From: Nitrosopumilaceae archaeon
Lineage (GTDB): Archaea; Thermoproteota; Nitrososphaeria; Nitrososphaerales; Nitrosopumilaceae
Assembly: GCA_020027255.1 (NCBI GenBank)
Contig: JAHRAP010000079.1
Coordinates: 1 to 17,843, forward strand
DNA length: 17,843 nucleotides
Direction: 5' to 3'
The number at the start of each line of letters is the position of its first letter. Position 1 is the stretch's first letter. Below, in pieces: positions 6,015 through 13,826 of this stretch. The notes beneath the pieces were generated by a model that was given only the letters and a program-made list of their open reading frames with translations, made no database searches and had not been told where the DNA came from. A program made the position numbers and the translations under genes.

Positions 6015-6905
6015 ATGAAGCATAAAATCCAAAAGATTAAACGAAATTTGATTGAACTACTTTCCAATTCTAAAATTGGTTTATCTGGCACCGAAATTTC
6101 TAATAAACTTAATATCAATAGAGTGACAATGACTAAATATCTAAATATATTTGTGTCAGAAGGGTTAATAAGACAAACCACTATTGGCAACGCAAATTTA
6201 TGGTTCGTAGAGAAAGGTATAACACAGTTTGATTTGCCAGATGATTATTTTAAAATTAAAAACAAATATTTAGATTACATGTTGGAATTTTCTAGCCAAC
6301 ATTCAACAAACTTAATCAGAAGCCTACTACATTCAGATTCTCATCCCACCAAAATCATACTTGAAATAATTATACCTGCGATCTATCATCTTCAAAAATT
6401 ATGTTCAGAAAAGAAAATAGGCAGATTGGATGCAAAATTATCTTATCGAATCATCTCAAATTCTATTAATTTGATAAATTCTATGGTAAATGATGCTGAT
6501 TTTGATAAAAATATATTGATAATCTCTAATGAACAAAATACATTACAAGCTGAAGCTGCAGCAGCTTCTTTTACATCTAATAACTGGAATGTATTATTTT
6601 TAGGTGATGTATCTGAAACTATCGATGTATTATTTGATCTAGATTTACAAAAATTTTTTGGTAAAATCTTAGCAAACAAAGGCCTCATATTGGTATTAAT
6701 TTTTGTCGAATCAAAAGAAAAACTAAAATTTTTTTCAGAAACAATGCAAATAATGAAAGCAAAATTTGATTATGATATATTTGTAATACTGTTTTATAAT
6801 GATATAAAGATAAACGTTAATGCAGATCTTATTACTAATGATTTAAATATAGTTTTCCAATGGGCAGATACTAAAATTAATAGCTTATCAAAATGGGCCG
6901 AGTGA
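6015..6905 (+). CDS. Winged-helix regulator with a B12-binding-like domain lacking the cobalamin His
   Basis: The protein has 296 residues. Residues about 5-65 form a winged-helix DNA-binding domain (LSGTEISNKLNINRVTMTKYL, then the wing IGNANLWFV). Residues about 85-155 are helical and contain EIIIPAIYHLQKLCSEKKI, resembling the helical module before B12-binding domains (as in the CarH/MerR type). Residues about 165-290 look like a Rossmann-type B12-binding fold, with AEAAAASF and WNVLFLGDV in the right places. The usual E-x-H-x-L-G ligand motif reads E173-Q-N175-T-L-Q178, so the lower-ligand histidine and the glycine are missing. It may sense something other than base-off cobalamin, or act by dimerisation only. 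The stop codon lies inside the tRNA-Ile gene on the other strand. Confidence 0.75.
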   Translation: MKHKIQKIKRNLIELLSNSKIGLSGTEISNKLNINRVTMTKYLNIFVSEGLIRQTTIGNANLWFVEKGITQFDLPDDYFKIKNKYLDYMLEFSSQHSTNLIRSLLHSDSHPTKIILEIIIPAIYHLQKLCSEKKIGRLDAKLSYRIISNSINLINSMVNDADFDKNILIISNEQNTLQAEAAAASFTSNNWNVLFLGDVSETIDVLFDLDLQKFFGKILANKGLILVLIFVESKEKLKFFSETMQIMKAKFDYDIFVILFYNDIKINVNADLITNDLNIVFQWADTKINSLSKWAE

Positions 6906-6981
6906 GATTCGAACTCACGACCTTTCGATCTCTGAATTGCATTATCAGTCGAACGCTCCAGCCAAGCTGAGCTACCGGCCC
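6894..6981 (-). tRNA. tRNA-Ile (GAT) with a 13-base intron
   Basis: The - strand folds with acceptor GGGCCGG/TCGGCCC, D-arm GCTC...GAGC, anticodon stem TTCGA/TCGAA, T-arm GTGAG-TTCGAAT-CTCAC and discriminator A. The loop reads CTGATA, then ATGCAATTCAGAG (13 bases, 6930-6942), then A. This is a short intron at the canonical 37/38 position with anticodon GAT at 6944-6946. The 3' end overlaps the last 12 bases of the convergent regulator gene. Confidence 0.93.
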
Positions 6982-7012
6982 ACGTGGTTTCTCTATTTAC
7001 ATCAGTTTAAAT

Positions 7013-7567
7013 TTATTGTTTCTTCCATTTTATAGAACAACCAATAGATGGAACAAAATAATTAGTTATTTTTATACCGTGTAATGACTTTGTTATATTA
7101 TTAATCATTGTTTTTTCTGTCACTATATCATTTGGTTTCATGGCGTTATCTATTCTTCCATGAAAAATCAATTTCTTATTTTCATCAAATAAAAATGGAT
7201 CTGGTGTACATTTTGCACCATATTTAATAGCTACATCTTGATTTTCATCAAATAAATAATCAAATTTAATATTTCTATTTATGGTCATTTTTTTCATATT
7301 CTCAAAATTATCATCAACATATTGCGTAGAATCATTGCTATTTATACCGATAATAGCTAATTTATCATTAAATTTGTCATGAATTTCATTAATTGCATTT
7401 ATTTTGGCTTGTACATAAGGACAATGATTGCACATGAAAATAATTAATAATAACTTATACTCATTATAATCATTTAATGTATGCATTTCATTATCAGTAC
7501 CTATTAAAGAAAAGTTTGGCGCCAAGGAATTTCTAGTTAATATCGACTCTGATCCTAATAAAACCAT
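7013..7567 (-). CDS. Thioredoxin-fold redoxin (AhpC/TSA-Redoxin family) with a CNHC active site
   Basis: The protein has 184 residues and a thioredoxin fold. The N-terminal part (LAPNFSLIGTDNEMHTLNDY) is typical of Redoxin/AhpC-TSA proteins. The active-site motif FMCNHCPYV has C46 and C49 in a CxxC arrangement. The thioredoxin-type strand and cis-proline region follow (GAKCTPDPFLFD), then HGRIDNA. A further cysteine lies near the C-terminus (GCSIKW). Family members with CNHCPYV are thiol-disulfide reductases or peroxiredoxin-like proteins; the exact substrate is unknown. No signal peptide is visible, so it is probably cytoplasmic. It starts with ATG at 7567 and is not clearly co-transcribed with a neighbour. 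Confidence 0.88.
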   Translation of the reverse strand: MVLLGSESILTRNSLAPNFSLIGTDNEMHTLNDYNEYKLLLIIFMCNHCPYVQAKINAINEIHDKFNDKLAIIGINSNDSTQYVDDNFENMKKMTINRNIKFDYLFDENQDVAIKYGAKCTPDPFLFDENKKLIFHGRIDNAMKPNDIVTEKTMINNITKSLHGIKITNYFVPSIGCSIKWKKQ

Positions 7568-7641
7568 AGAAATATTAATGAAATTTCTAATAAATTTGTT
7601 TTTAATATTTATATTGATAAAAATAATGATCCACTTAGACG

Positions 7642-7715
7642 GGCTGATAGTTTAGACTGGTAGAATATCTGCCTTGCACGCGGATGGTCGGGGGTTCAAA
7701 TCCCCTTCAGTCCAT
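7642..7715 (+). tRNA. tRNA-Ala (TGC), no intron
   Basis: The gene has acceptor GGGCTGA/TCAGTCC with the G3-U70 wobble pair that specifies alanine. The anticodon stem TCTGC/GCGGA surrounds CTTGCAC (anticodon TGC). The T-arm is GGGGG-TTCAAAT-CCCCT and the discriminator is A. The D-arm (GTTT...GAAT) is weak and uses G-T pairs. CCA is not encoded. Confidence 0.94.
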
Positions 7716-7747
7716 GACCCATTGAATTTGGTTTCAGTTAAGATGGG

Positions 7748-7757
7748 TTTAAATATA
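7748..7757 (+). promoter_or_regulatory. TATA box of the 34-aa membrane protein gene
   Basis: TTTAAATATA lies 20-29 bases before the ATG at 7777, consistent with a leaderless transcript. This supports the short gene being real. Confidence 0.55.
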
Positions 7758-7776
7758 CTATTAATAACACCAACAC

Positions 7777-7881
7777 ATGGCTGGAGAAATTGAAGCTATG
7801 GGAGTTTGGATTCCACTTATAGTTGGTCTTACTCCTGGATTAGTATATTGGTTTGTTATAACTGCCATGAAAAAAAGATAA
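7777..7881 (+). CDS. 34-residue single-helix membrane microprotein
   Basis: This short frame has an acidic start (MAGEIEAMG), one hydrophobic helix (WIPLIVGLTPGLVYWFVITA) and a basic end (MKKR). That is the layout of a small membrane protein with the C-terminus in the cytoplasm. A TATA box sits at the right distance upstream, and a hairpin plus T-rich sequence lies just downstream, so it appears to be its own transcription unit. I do not recognise a family. It could be a small subunit of a membrane complex such as an oxidase, a dehydrogenase or the Amo complex. Confidence 0.65.
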   Translation: MAGEIEAMGVWIPLIVGLTPGLVYWFVITAMKKR

Positions 7882-7884
7882 CAT

Positions 7885-7911
7885 CAATTAATTTTATATT
7901 TTTATTAATTG
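7885..7911 (+). terminator. Hairpin and T-rich terminator after the microprotein gene
   Basis: CAATTAAT and its exact complement ATTAATTG flank an 11-base T-rich loop (TTTATATTTTT), starting four bases after the stop codon. Because the loop is T-rich, simple oligo-T termination may suffice. Confidence 0.45.
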
Positions 7912-7983
7912 TCTATATTTAGTGTAGACTTGATTTTTGCTTTTGACATATGATTTATTTATAAAATATTGTTTAGGAAAGTA

Positions 7984-8460
7984 ATGTCCAAATTTATTTC
8001 GATAGCGTTAGGCGGAACTTTTGATATTGTACATAAAGGACATATGGCATTGTTAAGTAAAGCATTCTCTATTTCTGAACACGTAATAATAGGACTCACA
8101 AGTGACAAATTCATAAAACAAAAAAACAAACGTATATTACATAATTATAATACACGTTCCAAGATACTGCAAAGTGTAATCTTATCTAATTTTCCAAATA
8201 GATCATATGCAATACATAAAATTGATGATGATTTTGGACCTACATTGTATCAAGATAACATAGATGCATTGGTAGTAAGCAATGATACTAAAAATATAGG
8301 ATATGAAATAAATATTATCAGAAAAAAAATGGGACTAAATTGTTTGGAAATTATAATTATGCCCATAATCCTAGCCAATGATGGCAAGCCAATATCATCA
8401 ACACGAATACGAAATTCTGAAATTGATAACACAGGAAATTTAAACATAATTAACAAATAG
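7984..8460 (+). CDS. coaD: Phosphopantetheine adenylyltransferase (archaeal type)
   Basis: The enzyme joins ATP and 4'-phosphopantetheine to dephospho-CoA, the penultimate step of coenzyme A synthesis. It belongs to the nucleotidyltransferase (HxGH) superfamily. GGTFDIVHKGH (10-20) contains the T/HxGH nucleotide-binding motif, and ISSTRIR (137-143) is the second ATP-binding motif, as in archaeal PPAT. The protein has 158 residues, the usual length. I prefer the ATG at 7984 over the TTG at 7969: a TTTATAAAAT element lies just upstream, too close for the TTG, and AGGA precedes the ATG at a ribosome-binding distance. Confidence 0.92.
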   Translation: MSKFISIALGGTFDIVHKGHMALLSKAFSISEHVIIGLTSDKFIKQKNKRILHNYNTRSKILQSVILSNFPNRSYAIHKIDDDFGPTLYQDNIDALVVSNDTKNIGYEINIIRKKMGLNCLEIIIMPIILANDGKPISSTRIRNSEIDNTGNLNIINK

Positions 8461-8494
8461 ATTTGATATCATAAATCAAACATCAATATTATGC

Positions 8495-8830
8495 TTGTTA
8501 ATATTGTTGATATATAATGCAATTAAAGAAATCAAGAAAACTACAGATAATCTTTTGACTGGATTAGATCCACATATAATATCTTACTGGTTTGATCAAA
8601 TCATAAGAGATGTAAATGACATGGTTCCATCTTGGTTAGTAAATAAAATAAATATAAAACAAGATGAAAATTTACCTATGAAATTTAATATACATGTATC
8701 TAAGCGCACAATTAGATATTTAATACAAGCCATAGATCAAAACATTGTATCTATGTCATATTCTACTAAATTATACTTCCTTAAAATAGAAGAATTAATT
8801 GAGTTAGAAACGAACAAATTATATAAATAA
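8495..8830 (+). CDS. Small protein of unknown function downstream of coaD
   Basis: The protein has at most 111 residues, mainly helical, with no membrane segment in the conserved-looking part. Segments such as DPHIISYWFDQIIRDVNDMVPSWL and HVSKRTIRYLIQAIDQNI look like a compact helical domain. I do not recognise a family. The start is uncertain: TTG codons occur at 8495, 8504 and 8507, and the only nearby ATG (8491) is out of frame. It follows coaD by about 34 bases, within which TTTGAT...ATCAAA could form a small hairpin; co-transcription with coaD is likely. Confidence 0.7.
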   Translation: MLILLIYNAIKEIKKTTDNLLTGLDPHIISYWFDQIIRDVNDMVPSWLVNKINIKQDENLPMKFNIHVSKRTIRYLIQAIDQNIVSMSYSTKLYFLKIEELIELETNKLYK

Positions 8831-8834
8831 TAAT

Positions 8835-9116
8835 TTAATTCTTTGTAATTTCTACATACGCATCATGTATATTTATATCAGAAATTTTATGTATTCCTTC
8901 ACATACAGATTGAATAAAATCTGTGAATGTTTCTACTTCTTCTCGATCCTTCAGAACTACACTATGTGCAGACTTATCTTTTAGAGATATTATTATTTCA
9001 TTGCCAATAACATTAATAACCTCTTCTATAAACGTCTCACAGCCTTTTTTAATGAAAATTAAACTAGAAAGTTTAATAGCTTCGTATTTATCTTGGCATA
9101 AAATGTTTTTGATCAT
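8835..9116 (-). CDS. Small protein of unknown function, translationally coupled to trpS
   Basis: The protein has 93 residues of mixed helix and strand, without membrane segments or obvious metal motifs. Its ATG overlaps the trpS stop codon by four bases (ATGA on the - strand), so it is the second gene of a trpS operon and is probably translated by coupling. It may assist translation or simply share expression. It converges with the unknown gene ending at 8830, leaving only four bases between them. I do not recognise the family. Confidence 0.75.
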   Translation of the reverse strand: MIKNILCQDKYEAIKLSSLIFIKKGCETFIEEVINVIGNEIIISLKDKSAHSVVLKDREEVETFTDFIQSVCEGIHKISDINIHDAYVEITKN

Positions 9117-10219
9117 TGCAATACATATTCATCAATATGTTTTACAGCTTCATCTCTTCTATGTTGGTGTTTTTCTAAAAATTCATTGATTTTTGTAATA
9201 GTCATAGATTTTAATTCGCCTGTTAACAATCTGCCTGAAATATAGTCATCGTGAATCTTTTTTAATTTTTTGTCATCGGGTTCAAAAAACATATGCATAT
9301 ATTGGTATGCAATATCTACACTTGGATCTCCACCTTTTTTTCTATGCATTTTTATATCTGATTGGCCTCCTGAAAATGCATATTTATTAATTTTGTTTTT
9401 TACTATATTTGGGCTGTCTGTAGTATATATTACACTATTTTTTTGTGAAGTTGACATTTTGCTATTTATTCCTAGTAATGATGGCATCATCATCCCATGT
9501 ATAATTGCAGGTTTTATTTTTCCAATTTTCGGTGCTATATCTCTAGTAATTCTAAAGTGTGGATCTTGATCTATTCCTAAAGGTATTAGCACTGGTTTGT
9601 TTTCTATGAAGCATGGTGCTGATTGTAACGCTGTATAAAATATCATACCTATGTTTGTATCATTTGTAAAACCAAAAACTGCCTTTACATTAGATAAATT
9701 TATTTTTTTAGCAATTTGACAGGTTAAAGGATACAAATTATTAATATTCTTTGTGTTTATTATTATTTTGGTGTTATTTGGCTTAAAACCTAACGCAATA
9801 AAATCTATTGCATTTTCATACGCAAATCTAGAAGTTGTGCTTAATGTAATGTTTTTGTTTGCAAAAAACTTCTCGTCGTCTGACAACTGAAAATATACAT
9901 TTGTATTAAATTTGTCCTGGATCCATTTTGTCAAAATCCATGGAATCAAGTGTCCAATATGCGTATTTCCTGAAGGCCCACGCCCAGTATAGACAAAAAA
10001 TTTATTATTTTGTTCGTATACATCCAATATTTTGTGTAGATCTCTATGTGAGAAAAAAATACCACGTTTAAGCATAAAATGTATATCGCCTGTAATTTTT
10101 TCCAATCTGTATAAAATATTTTCTGAAATCCTCTCTGTTCCAAATTGTTTTATTAGTTTATTATAATCTATAGCTCCTTCCACATACCATGGCGTTACAG
10201 TAAAATCTTTATTTAACAT
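9113..10219 (-). CDS. trpS: Tryptophanyl-tRNA synthetase (archaeal/eukaryotic type)
   Basis: TrpRS attaches tryptophan to tRNA-Trp and is a class I synthetase. In the 368 residues the HIGH signature is GRGPSGNTHIGHLIPW (HIGH at 87-90) and the KMSKS signature is KMSTS (254-258). The segment YAFSGGQSD after KMSTS and the N-terminal VTPWYVEGAIDYNKLIKQFG are typical of the archaeal/eukaryotic TrpRS group rather than the bacterial one. The length is normal. It starts with ATG 31 bases from the far end of a palindromic TATA element shared with divergent pheS. Its substrate tRNA-Trp gene, with two introns, lies at the other end of the window. Confidence 0.97.
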   Translation of the reverse strand: MLNKDFTVTPWYVEGAIDYNKLIKQFGTERISENILYRLEKITGDIHFMLKRGIFFSHRDLHKILDVYEQNNKFFVYTGRGPSGNTHIGHLIPWILTKWIQDKFNTNVYFQLSDDEKFFANKNITLSTTSRFAYENAIDFIALGFKPNNTKIIINTKNINNLYPLTCQIAKKINLSNVKAVFGFTNDTNIGMIFYTALQSAPCFIENKPVLIPLGIDQDPHFRITRDIAPKIGKIKPAIIHGMMMPSLLGINSKMSTSQKNSVIYTTDSPNIVKNKINKYAFSGGQSDIKMHRKKGGDPSVDIAYQYMHMFFEPDDKKLKKIHDDYISGRLLTGELKSMTITKINEFLEKHQHRRDEAVKHIDEYVLQ

Positions 10220-10231
10220 GATGAACTAAGA

Positions 10232-10250
10232 TTTAAAAAGTCTTTTTAAA
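10232..10250. promoter_or_regulatory. Palindromic bidirectional TATA element between trpS and pheS
   Basis: TTTAAAAAG, one T, then the exact complement CTTTTTAAA. The centre (10241) is 22 bases from the trpS ATG and 22 bases from the pheS TTG at 10263. Each half therefore sits at -24 to -31 of a leaderless start on its own strand. The gap between the two genes is only about 40 bases. Confidence 0.65.
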
Positions 10251-10259
10251 ACCTTCCTG

Positions 10260-11684
10260 TTGTTGGCATCTATAATATTCCACCCAATCGAAAAACAAAT
10301 AATCAAGTCACTTAACATAAAAACTTCAACTGAATTTTATTTGTTATTACAAAAAACAAAATTAAATGAAGATCAATTGCGTCGTGGTATAGAATGGTTA
10401 AAACTCAAAAATTTGATAGACGTAATAAATACGCAAGAAATTTTTGTAAGTTTGGATACAAATGCTTTATTTGCTTATCGGCATAGCACTCCTGAACGAA
10501 AAATCTTGAAATTGGTTAGTGACAAGCCTCGAGATTTACAAGAATTAAAAAAACTACTGAAATCTGATTTTGATGTAGCCATAGCAAAAGCTAAAAAAAA
10601 TAGCTGGATTGATATTATGTCTGAATCTCAAAATACAATCGTACATCTGGGCAAAGTTATTCCGCCAAGTATAACTCCTGAAGAAAAACTCATTTTGAGT
10701 ATTGGAAATAAAAAAATACCTGAAAAAGAAATCGTTGACAAAAAATCATTGGAGTCTCTTAAAAAAAGACGAGATTTCATAAAATACAACACTGCCAAAT
10801 CTAAATCAATAATTTTAAAAAAGAAAATAAAATTAGATGAATTAATAGAAACAAAACAAAATAACAATCGTGTTATTGATGTTGAATCTGAAGTTCCACT
10901 GTTTAATGTTGCTAGAGTTCATCCTCTTAGAGAAACCATAAATGATATACGTGATATTCTCATAAGTTTTGGTTTTTCAGAAATCCAAGGTCCATTAATA
11001 CAATCAAGCTTTTGGAATTTTGATGCTCTTTTTACACCCCAAAATCACCCTGTACGAGAGATGCAAGATACTTTTTATCTTGAAGATCAATCTAATGTTG
11101 GTATTGCTACTTCTCAACAAATAAAAAATGTTTCGGCTATACATGAACAAAAATGGCATTATAAATGGAAATTATCAGAGGCTCAGAAAATGACATTACG
11201 CACACACACTACTTGCATTACAATCAGACATATAGCTAATCACAAACTCGAAAACGCTCAAATATTTTCTTTAGGTAGAGTATTCCGTAATGAAAAATCA
11301 AGCTATAAACATCTATCTGAATTTCACCAAATTGAAGGATTAATTATCGGCAAAGACATTAATCTCAGACATTTGATGGGCATTCAAAAAGAATTTTGCA
11401 GAAGGATAGGAATCACAAAAATCAAATTTTGGCCCACATTCTTTCCTTATACTGAACCATCATTGCAAACAATGGTTTATAATGAGAATACTGGTAAATG
11501 GTTAGAGCTATTTGGTATGGGTATTATACGACCAGAAGTCACAAATCCACTTGGTATCAAAAAACCAATCCTTGCATTTGGTGGTGGAATAGAAAGAATA
11601 GCTATGTTAAAATATATGATTAATGACGTACGTGAATTTTATACCAATGATTTAACTATGTTGAGGAATTTCAAATGCCGGTAA
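10260..11684 (+). CDS. pheS: Phenylalanyl-tRNA synthetase alpha subunit
   Basis: PheS is the catalytic subunit of the (alpha-beta)2 enzyme that charges tRNA-Phe. The protein has 474 residues. The N-terminal ~200 residues are winged-helix-like domains of the archaeal/eukaryotic type. The class II core follows, with motif 2 VFRNEKSSYKHLSEFHQIEG at about 340-360 and motif 3 AFGGGIERIAML at about 440-450. TQNHPVREMQDTFYL-type signature residues (TPQNHPVREMQDTFYL) are present. It starts with TTG; 10260 and 10263 are both possible, and the symmetry of the shared promoter favours 10263. It overlaps pheT by ten bases, so the two subunits are made from one mRNA. Confidence 0.97.
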   Translation: MLASIIFHPIEKQIIKSLNIKTSTEFYLLLQKTKLNEDQLRRGIEWLKLKNLIDVINTQEIFVSLDTNALFAYRHSTPERKILKLVSDKPRDLQELKKLLKSDFDVAIAKAKKNSWIDIMSESQNTIVHLGKVIPPSITPEEKLILSIGNKKIPEKEIVDKKSLESLKKRRDFIKYNTAKSKSIILKKKIKLDELIETKQNNNRVIDVESEVPLFNVARVHPLRETINDIRDILISFGFSEIQGPLIQSSFWNFDALFTPQNHPVREMQDTFYLEDQSNVGIATSQQIKNVSAIHEQKWHYKWKLSEAQKMTLRTHTTCITIRHIANHKLENAQIFSLGRVFRNEKSSYKHLSEFHQIEGLIIGKDINLRHLMGIQKEFCRRIGITKIKFWPTFFPYTEPSLQTMVYNENTGKWLELFGMGIIRPEVTNPLGIKKPILAFGGGIERIAMLKYMINDVREFYTNDLTMLRNFKCR

Positions 11685-13342
11685 CAACATTAAATTTAAC
11701 ACGACTACGAATGTTAATTGGACGAAAGATCAAAACTCAAGATCTCATTAATGTATTAACATCATTAGGTTTGGACATTGAAGAACAAAATCAAACATAT
11801 GTGAGAATAGAATACAGTCCTAATAGGCCTGATTATGCTACTGATTTTGGAATAGCGGCTGCAATAAAAGGTTTTTATCAACCGAGTTCTAAAATGTATA
11901 ATTTTAAAATCAGACCAAGTAATTATGAAATTAAGATTGATGACAGTGTCAAAAAAATGAGGCCATGTTTGAGCGCAATTATTGCTAAAGGAGACCAAAT
12001 TCTCAATGATGAAGACATAAAACAACTGCTCGCATTGCAGGAAGATCTTCATAATGGGTTAGGCAAAAAACGTAGTAAAGCATCGATTGGAATACATGAT
12101 TTTGATCAACTATCTTTTCCATTAGAATACATTGCTGTTCCAGGGAATCATAAATTCATACCGCTCGGAGAATCATCAATATTTACTATGAATGATATAC
12201 TTAACAAGCTAACTGTTGGACAAAAATACAAGCATTTGATACAAAACAATACACATATGCCAACAATAATGGACTCTAACGGAATTACAATATCTTTTCC
12301 ACCAATAATAAATTCAGCTTGTACAACAATAACAAACAAAACGAAAAATATTCTTATTGAAATAACCGCCATAGATAGTATAGTCGATGATGACATTCTA
12401 TCTATTATGATAGACACATTGCATAACATACAAGATTATAAATTTTATAACATCAAAATAGACGGTAATAACGTTTCGTCTAAATTTAGGAATAGAAAAA
12501 TAATTTTAGATGCGCAATTTGTCAATGCTGCCCTTGGTTTACAAATGTCGAACGATGAAATTATGAAATCATTACAAAAAAATAGATTGTATTCTCATAT
12601 CCAAAACAATAAAATCATTTGTAGTATTCCAAGATCTAGGTTTGATATACTTGGTAAGATAGATTTAGTCGAAGAAATTTTAATTGGGTATGGCGTAAAA
12701 AATTTAGAACCTACATTACCAACATCACAGAATTTGGGATACAAAAGCCATCTTACAAAGTATTTGGAATCACTTACTATGATTATGATTGGACTTGGAT
12801 ATACAGAAGTATTAAATCAAAGTTTAGTAGATAGTCAAATCCACTATGCATTAACACAAACAAAACCAAATAAATTAATTAAATTTACTGAGTCGTTAAA
12901 TAAAAACCACATTCTACGTAATTCTATTATCCCATCATTATTATATAACATATCTAAAAACATCCATAATACATATCCTCAAAAATTATTTGAACTTGGA
13001 ACTATTTTTGCAAAATCGAACGTAATAAACGAAGAGATTCATTTATCGTGCATCCGAGCAGATAGAAATACTAATTTCACTGAAATAAAATCTACATTAC
13101 AATCTGCATTTAAACCATTTGGTATTAGCTTTAAAACAAAACGCACTTCATCGCCAATTTTTTCATATGGTCGCACGGCGTCAATTATTTTGAATTCTAA
13201 CACTGTTGGAATAGTTGGCGAAATATCTCAAGATGTTTTACACAACTTTAAAATTAGAATACCAACGTCGGCATTTGAAATCAAACTAACTGGTTTATTA
13301 TTAGAAAATCAATATGATAATAATGATTTTATGCATGATTAA
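11675..13342 (+). CDS. pheT: Phenylalanyl-tRNA synthetase beta subunit
   Basis: PheT pairs with PheS and carries the structural and editing functions of the enzyme. The 555-residue length is that of the compact archaeal/eukaryotic beta subunit, much shorter than the ~800-residue bacterial one. The start MPVTTLNLTRLRMLIG and the segment VRIEYSPNRPDYATDFGIAAA match the N-terminal beta-subunit region. PRSRFDILGKIDLVEEILIGYG is the B5 domain, and LTMIMIGLGYTEVLNQSLV begins the class-II-like core. No tRNA-binding EMAP-like N-terminal domain is present, as expected for this type. The ATG lies inside the end of pheS. A structured RNA-like stretch follows about five bases after the stop. Confidence 0.96.
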   Translation: MPVTTLNLTRLRMLIGRKIKTQDLINVLTSLGLDIEEQNQTYVRIEYSPNRPDYATDFGIAAAIKGFYQPSSKMYNFKIRPSNYEIKIDDSVKKMRPCLSAIIAKGDQILNDEDIKQLLALQEDLHNGLGKKRSKASIGIHDFDQLSFPLEYIAVPGNHKFIPLGESSIFTMNDILNKLTVGQKYKHLIQNNTHMPTIMDSNGITISFPPIINSACTTITNKTKNILIEITAIDSIVDDDILSIMIDTLHNIQDYKFYNIKIDGNNVSSKFRNRKIILDAQFVNAALGLQMSNDEIMKSLQKNRLYSHIQNNKIICSIPRSRFDILGKIDLVEEILIGYGVKNLEPTLPTSQNLGYKSHLTKYLESLTMIMIGLGYTEVLNQSLVDSQIHYALTQTKPNKLIKFTESLNKNHILRNSIIPSLLYNISKNIHNTYPQKLFELGTIFAKSNVINEEIHLSCIRADRNTNFTEIKSTLQSAFKPFGISFKTKRTSSPIFSYGRTASIILNSNTVGIVGEISQDVLHNFKIRIPTSAFEIKLTGLLLENQYDNNDFMHD

Positions 13343-13347
13343 AATAT

Positions 13348-13440
13348 GGCAACGAATAGCTTACGGTGCCCCAATAAATAGCTGAATGAGGATATGGCTA
13401 TACCGATGATTTTTATGCAAGTCAGAATTGGGGACACAAT
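13348..13440 (+). ncRNA. Candidate structured RNA after pheT (H/ACA-like architecture)
   Basis: This stretch is richer in G and C than the surrounding intergenic DNA. CCCCAAT (13369-13375) pairs with ATTGGGG (13427-13433). The stem extends through GTG (13366-13368) and CAC (13435-13437) with one bulged A. Directly after the lower stem comes ACA (13434-13436), as in archaeal H/ACA guide RNAs, and an inner hairpin GG-A-TAT...ATACC is flanked by GA-rich sequence (TGAGG...CCGATGA) that could form a kink-turn. A smaller hairpin, GGCAACG...CGGTGCC, at 13348-13370 shares bases with the long stem, so the two may be alternatives. No target was identified. An mRNA leader element for the next gene is the other option. 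Confidence 0.45.
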
Positions 13441-13585
13441 TATTTCAAATTTAATTATAACTTTGTAGAGTTAACATGTATTTAAAAAACTATTTTGTAG
13501 ACGCTCTACTAAATGCATTTTATTCACAACATCTTGCACTTTGTCACATAGATCTATTGATATATGTAAGATTATAATTAGAACT

Positions 13586-13825
13586 ATGGCTACAGCATAT
13601 GTACTAATCAATTGTGAACTAGGCTCTGAAGAAACAATAATTAAACAATTGAAAGGGATGGATGGAGTTAAAGAAGTACATGAAACTTTTGGTGCATACG
13701 ACATACTGGCAAAAATAGAATCGTCTACTGTAGAAGCACTACGCGAAACAATTACATGGAAAATCCGCAAAATCGAAAAAATACGTTCTACATTGACACT
13801 GATGGGCATAGAAGGACAGACATAA
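13586..13825 (+). CDS. Stand-alone Lrp/AsnC ligand-binding (RAM) domain protein
   Basis: The protein has 79 residues, all belonging to the ligand-sensing domain of Lrp/AsnC regulators; there is no helix-turn-helix. MATAYVLINCELGSEETII is the first strand-helix, GVKEVHETFGAYDILAKI contains the typical G-x-YD effector region, and the C-terminal strand ends STLTLMG. Such single-domain proteins form ring oligomers that bind amino acids and often act with full-length Lrp proteins. The start is the ATG at 13586, which begins the domain exactly; a longer frame to 13541 adds 15 unrelated residues. The next gene begins one base after its stop codon. Confidence 0.9.
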   Translation: MATAYVLINCELGSEETIIKQLKGMDGVKEVHETFGAYDILAKIESSTVEALRETITWKIRKIEKIRSTLTLMGIEGQT

Positions 13826-13826
13826 T

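Noticed and set aside
7969..7983. TTG start for coaD five codons upstream
   Set aside because: The TATA-like element would be only a few bases from this TTG, while the ATG at 7984 has a suitable promoter distance and an AGGA ahead of it.
13541..13585. 15-residue N-terminal extension of the Lrp-type protein
   Set aside because: The domain begins exactly at the ATG at 13586, and the extension has no similarity to the family.
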